A stretch of 7,850 nucleotides of DNA, taken from contig JACQXP010000359.1 in assembly GCA_016208645.1 (NCBI GenBank), positions 1-7,850 on the forward strand, read 5' to 3'. A program made the translations under genes and the position numbers. Source of the stretch: Candidatus Methylomirabilota bacterium. Lineage in GTDB: Bacteria; Methylomirabilota; Methylomirabilia; Methylomirabilales; 2-02-FULL-66-22. The notes below the pieces were generated by a model. That model was not told where the DNA came from. It saw only the letters and a list, made by a program, of their open reading frames with translations, and made no database searches. This document shows, in pieces, positions 7,265-7,850 of this stretch. How positions within the stretch are numbered: position 1 is the first letter of the stretch; each line of letters begins with the position of its first letter.

Positions 7265-7850
7265 ATGGCACGCGGAACCGTTGCAGACCCCGTCCTGGAA
7301 GAGCCAGCGTTCCACCTCACCCAGGTGCCCCCGGTCGTGCCGCCGAGTCCGCCTGAGGCGGACTTCCCCCCATCGTCGCCCCCGCCAGGCAAGATACCCT
7401 TCATCAGCAATGCCCGCCTGGGCATGCTGATGTTCCTGGCCTTCGAGGCGATGTTCTTCGGCGGGCTGCTGGGCGCGTTCCTGGTCTTCCGGCTGGCGGC
7501 CGCGCACTGGCCTCCGCCGGGCCAGCCGTATCTGCCGGGGGTGGTGACCTGGATCAATACCGGGATCCTGCTCTCCAGCGGGGTCACGATGTGGCGGGCG
7601 TTGCGGGCGATTCGCGACGGGAACCAGTCGGGTCTGGTGAATGGCCTGGGCGTCACGGCGCTCCTGGGGACGATCTTCCTGGCCGTGCAGGGGGGCGAAT
7701 GGGTCCGTCTCGTGCGCTACGGCCTGACCCTGACCAGCGGGACCTATGGGGCCACTTTCTACACGCTGATCGGATGCCATGGTGTCCACGTGCTGGGCGC
7801 GGTCGTCTGGCTGCTGGTCGTCCTGCTGCAGTCGGCGAGATGCCGGTTCA
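7265..7850 (+). CDS. coxC: Cytochrome c oxidase subunit III, 3'-truncated
   Basis: Third core subunit of the aa3 oxidase. It carries no metals and stabilises proton uptake and the lifetime of subunit I. ATG 7265 follows GGAG (7252-7255) by 9 bases, and the frame stays open for 195 codons to the window edge. NARLGMLMFLAFEAMFFGGLLGAF (residues 49-72) matches the family's KLGM...E helix, with the conserved lipid-binding Glu at E61. GTYGATFYTLIGCHGVHVLGA (159-179) matches the TGxHGxHV region, with H172 and H175. The first 44 residues are a soluble proline-rich extension (VPPVVPPSPP, FPPSSPPPG). The C-terminal helices lie beyond the window. A subunit IV or assembly gene may follow, but that cannot be seen. 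Confidence 0.92.
   Translation, partial: MARGTVADPVLEEPAFHLTQVPPVVPPSPPEADFPPSSPPPGKIPFISNARLGMLMFLAFEAMFFGGLLGAFLVFRLAAAHWPPPGQPYLPGVVTWINTGILLSSGVTMWRALRAIRDGNQSGLVNGLGVTALLGTIFLAVQGGEWVRLVRYGLTLTSGTYGATFYTLIGCHGVHVLGAVVWLLVVLLQSARCRF

Overview
The window is a respiratory electron-transfer locus, with every gene on the + strand, from a high-GC bacterium. By eye the third codon positions are strongly G/C. Gene content and style (multi-module c-type cytochrome, cupredoxin, aa3 oxidase with heme A synthesis genes inside the operon, intergenic 'ATTTCGGATTTC' repeats) suggest an uncultivated aerobic or facultative lineage such as NC10/Methylomirabilota or Rokubacteria. That placement is an inference, because the window holds no phylogenetic marker.

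Left part (1-2561): the window opens inside a heme-binding motif of a large multiheme cytochrome c that contains five heme modules here. A secreted cupredoxin-type copper protein (1789-2484) follows, and a strong intrinsic terminator (2520-2561) closes the unit. Both products are plausible periplasmic electron carriers. Positions 2485-2783 hold no gene. They carry the terminator, a candidate promoter with a perfect -35 hexamer, and a leader with overlapping inverted repeats.

Right part (2784-7850): a cytochrome aa3 oxidase operon in the order coxB - coxA - ctaA - ctaB - coxC, with coxC running off the end. CoxB has a complete CuA site. CoxA has all heme a, heme a3/CuB, D-channel and K-channel residues of an A1-type oxidase. 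CtaB converts heme B to heme O and CtaA converts heme O to heme A, so the operon makes its own cofactor. ctaA and ctaB overlap by 4 bases, and the ctaA ribosome-binding site overlaps the coxA stop.

Two things stand out. First, coxA is interrupted by a single in-frame TAG (3789-3791) between helices I and II, with conserved sequence in the same frame on both sides and a possible restart signal 30 bases downstream. Second, almost the whole coxB-coxA gap (3445-3579) is a cruciform-capable repeat element: a 27-bp stem around a GC-rich inner hairpin. The remainder is a well-preserved respiratory operon. I found no RNA genes, CRISPR arrays, transposase genes or phage genes.
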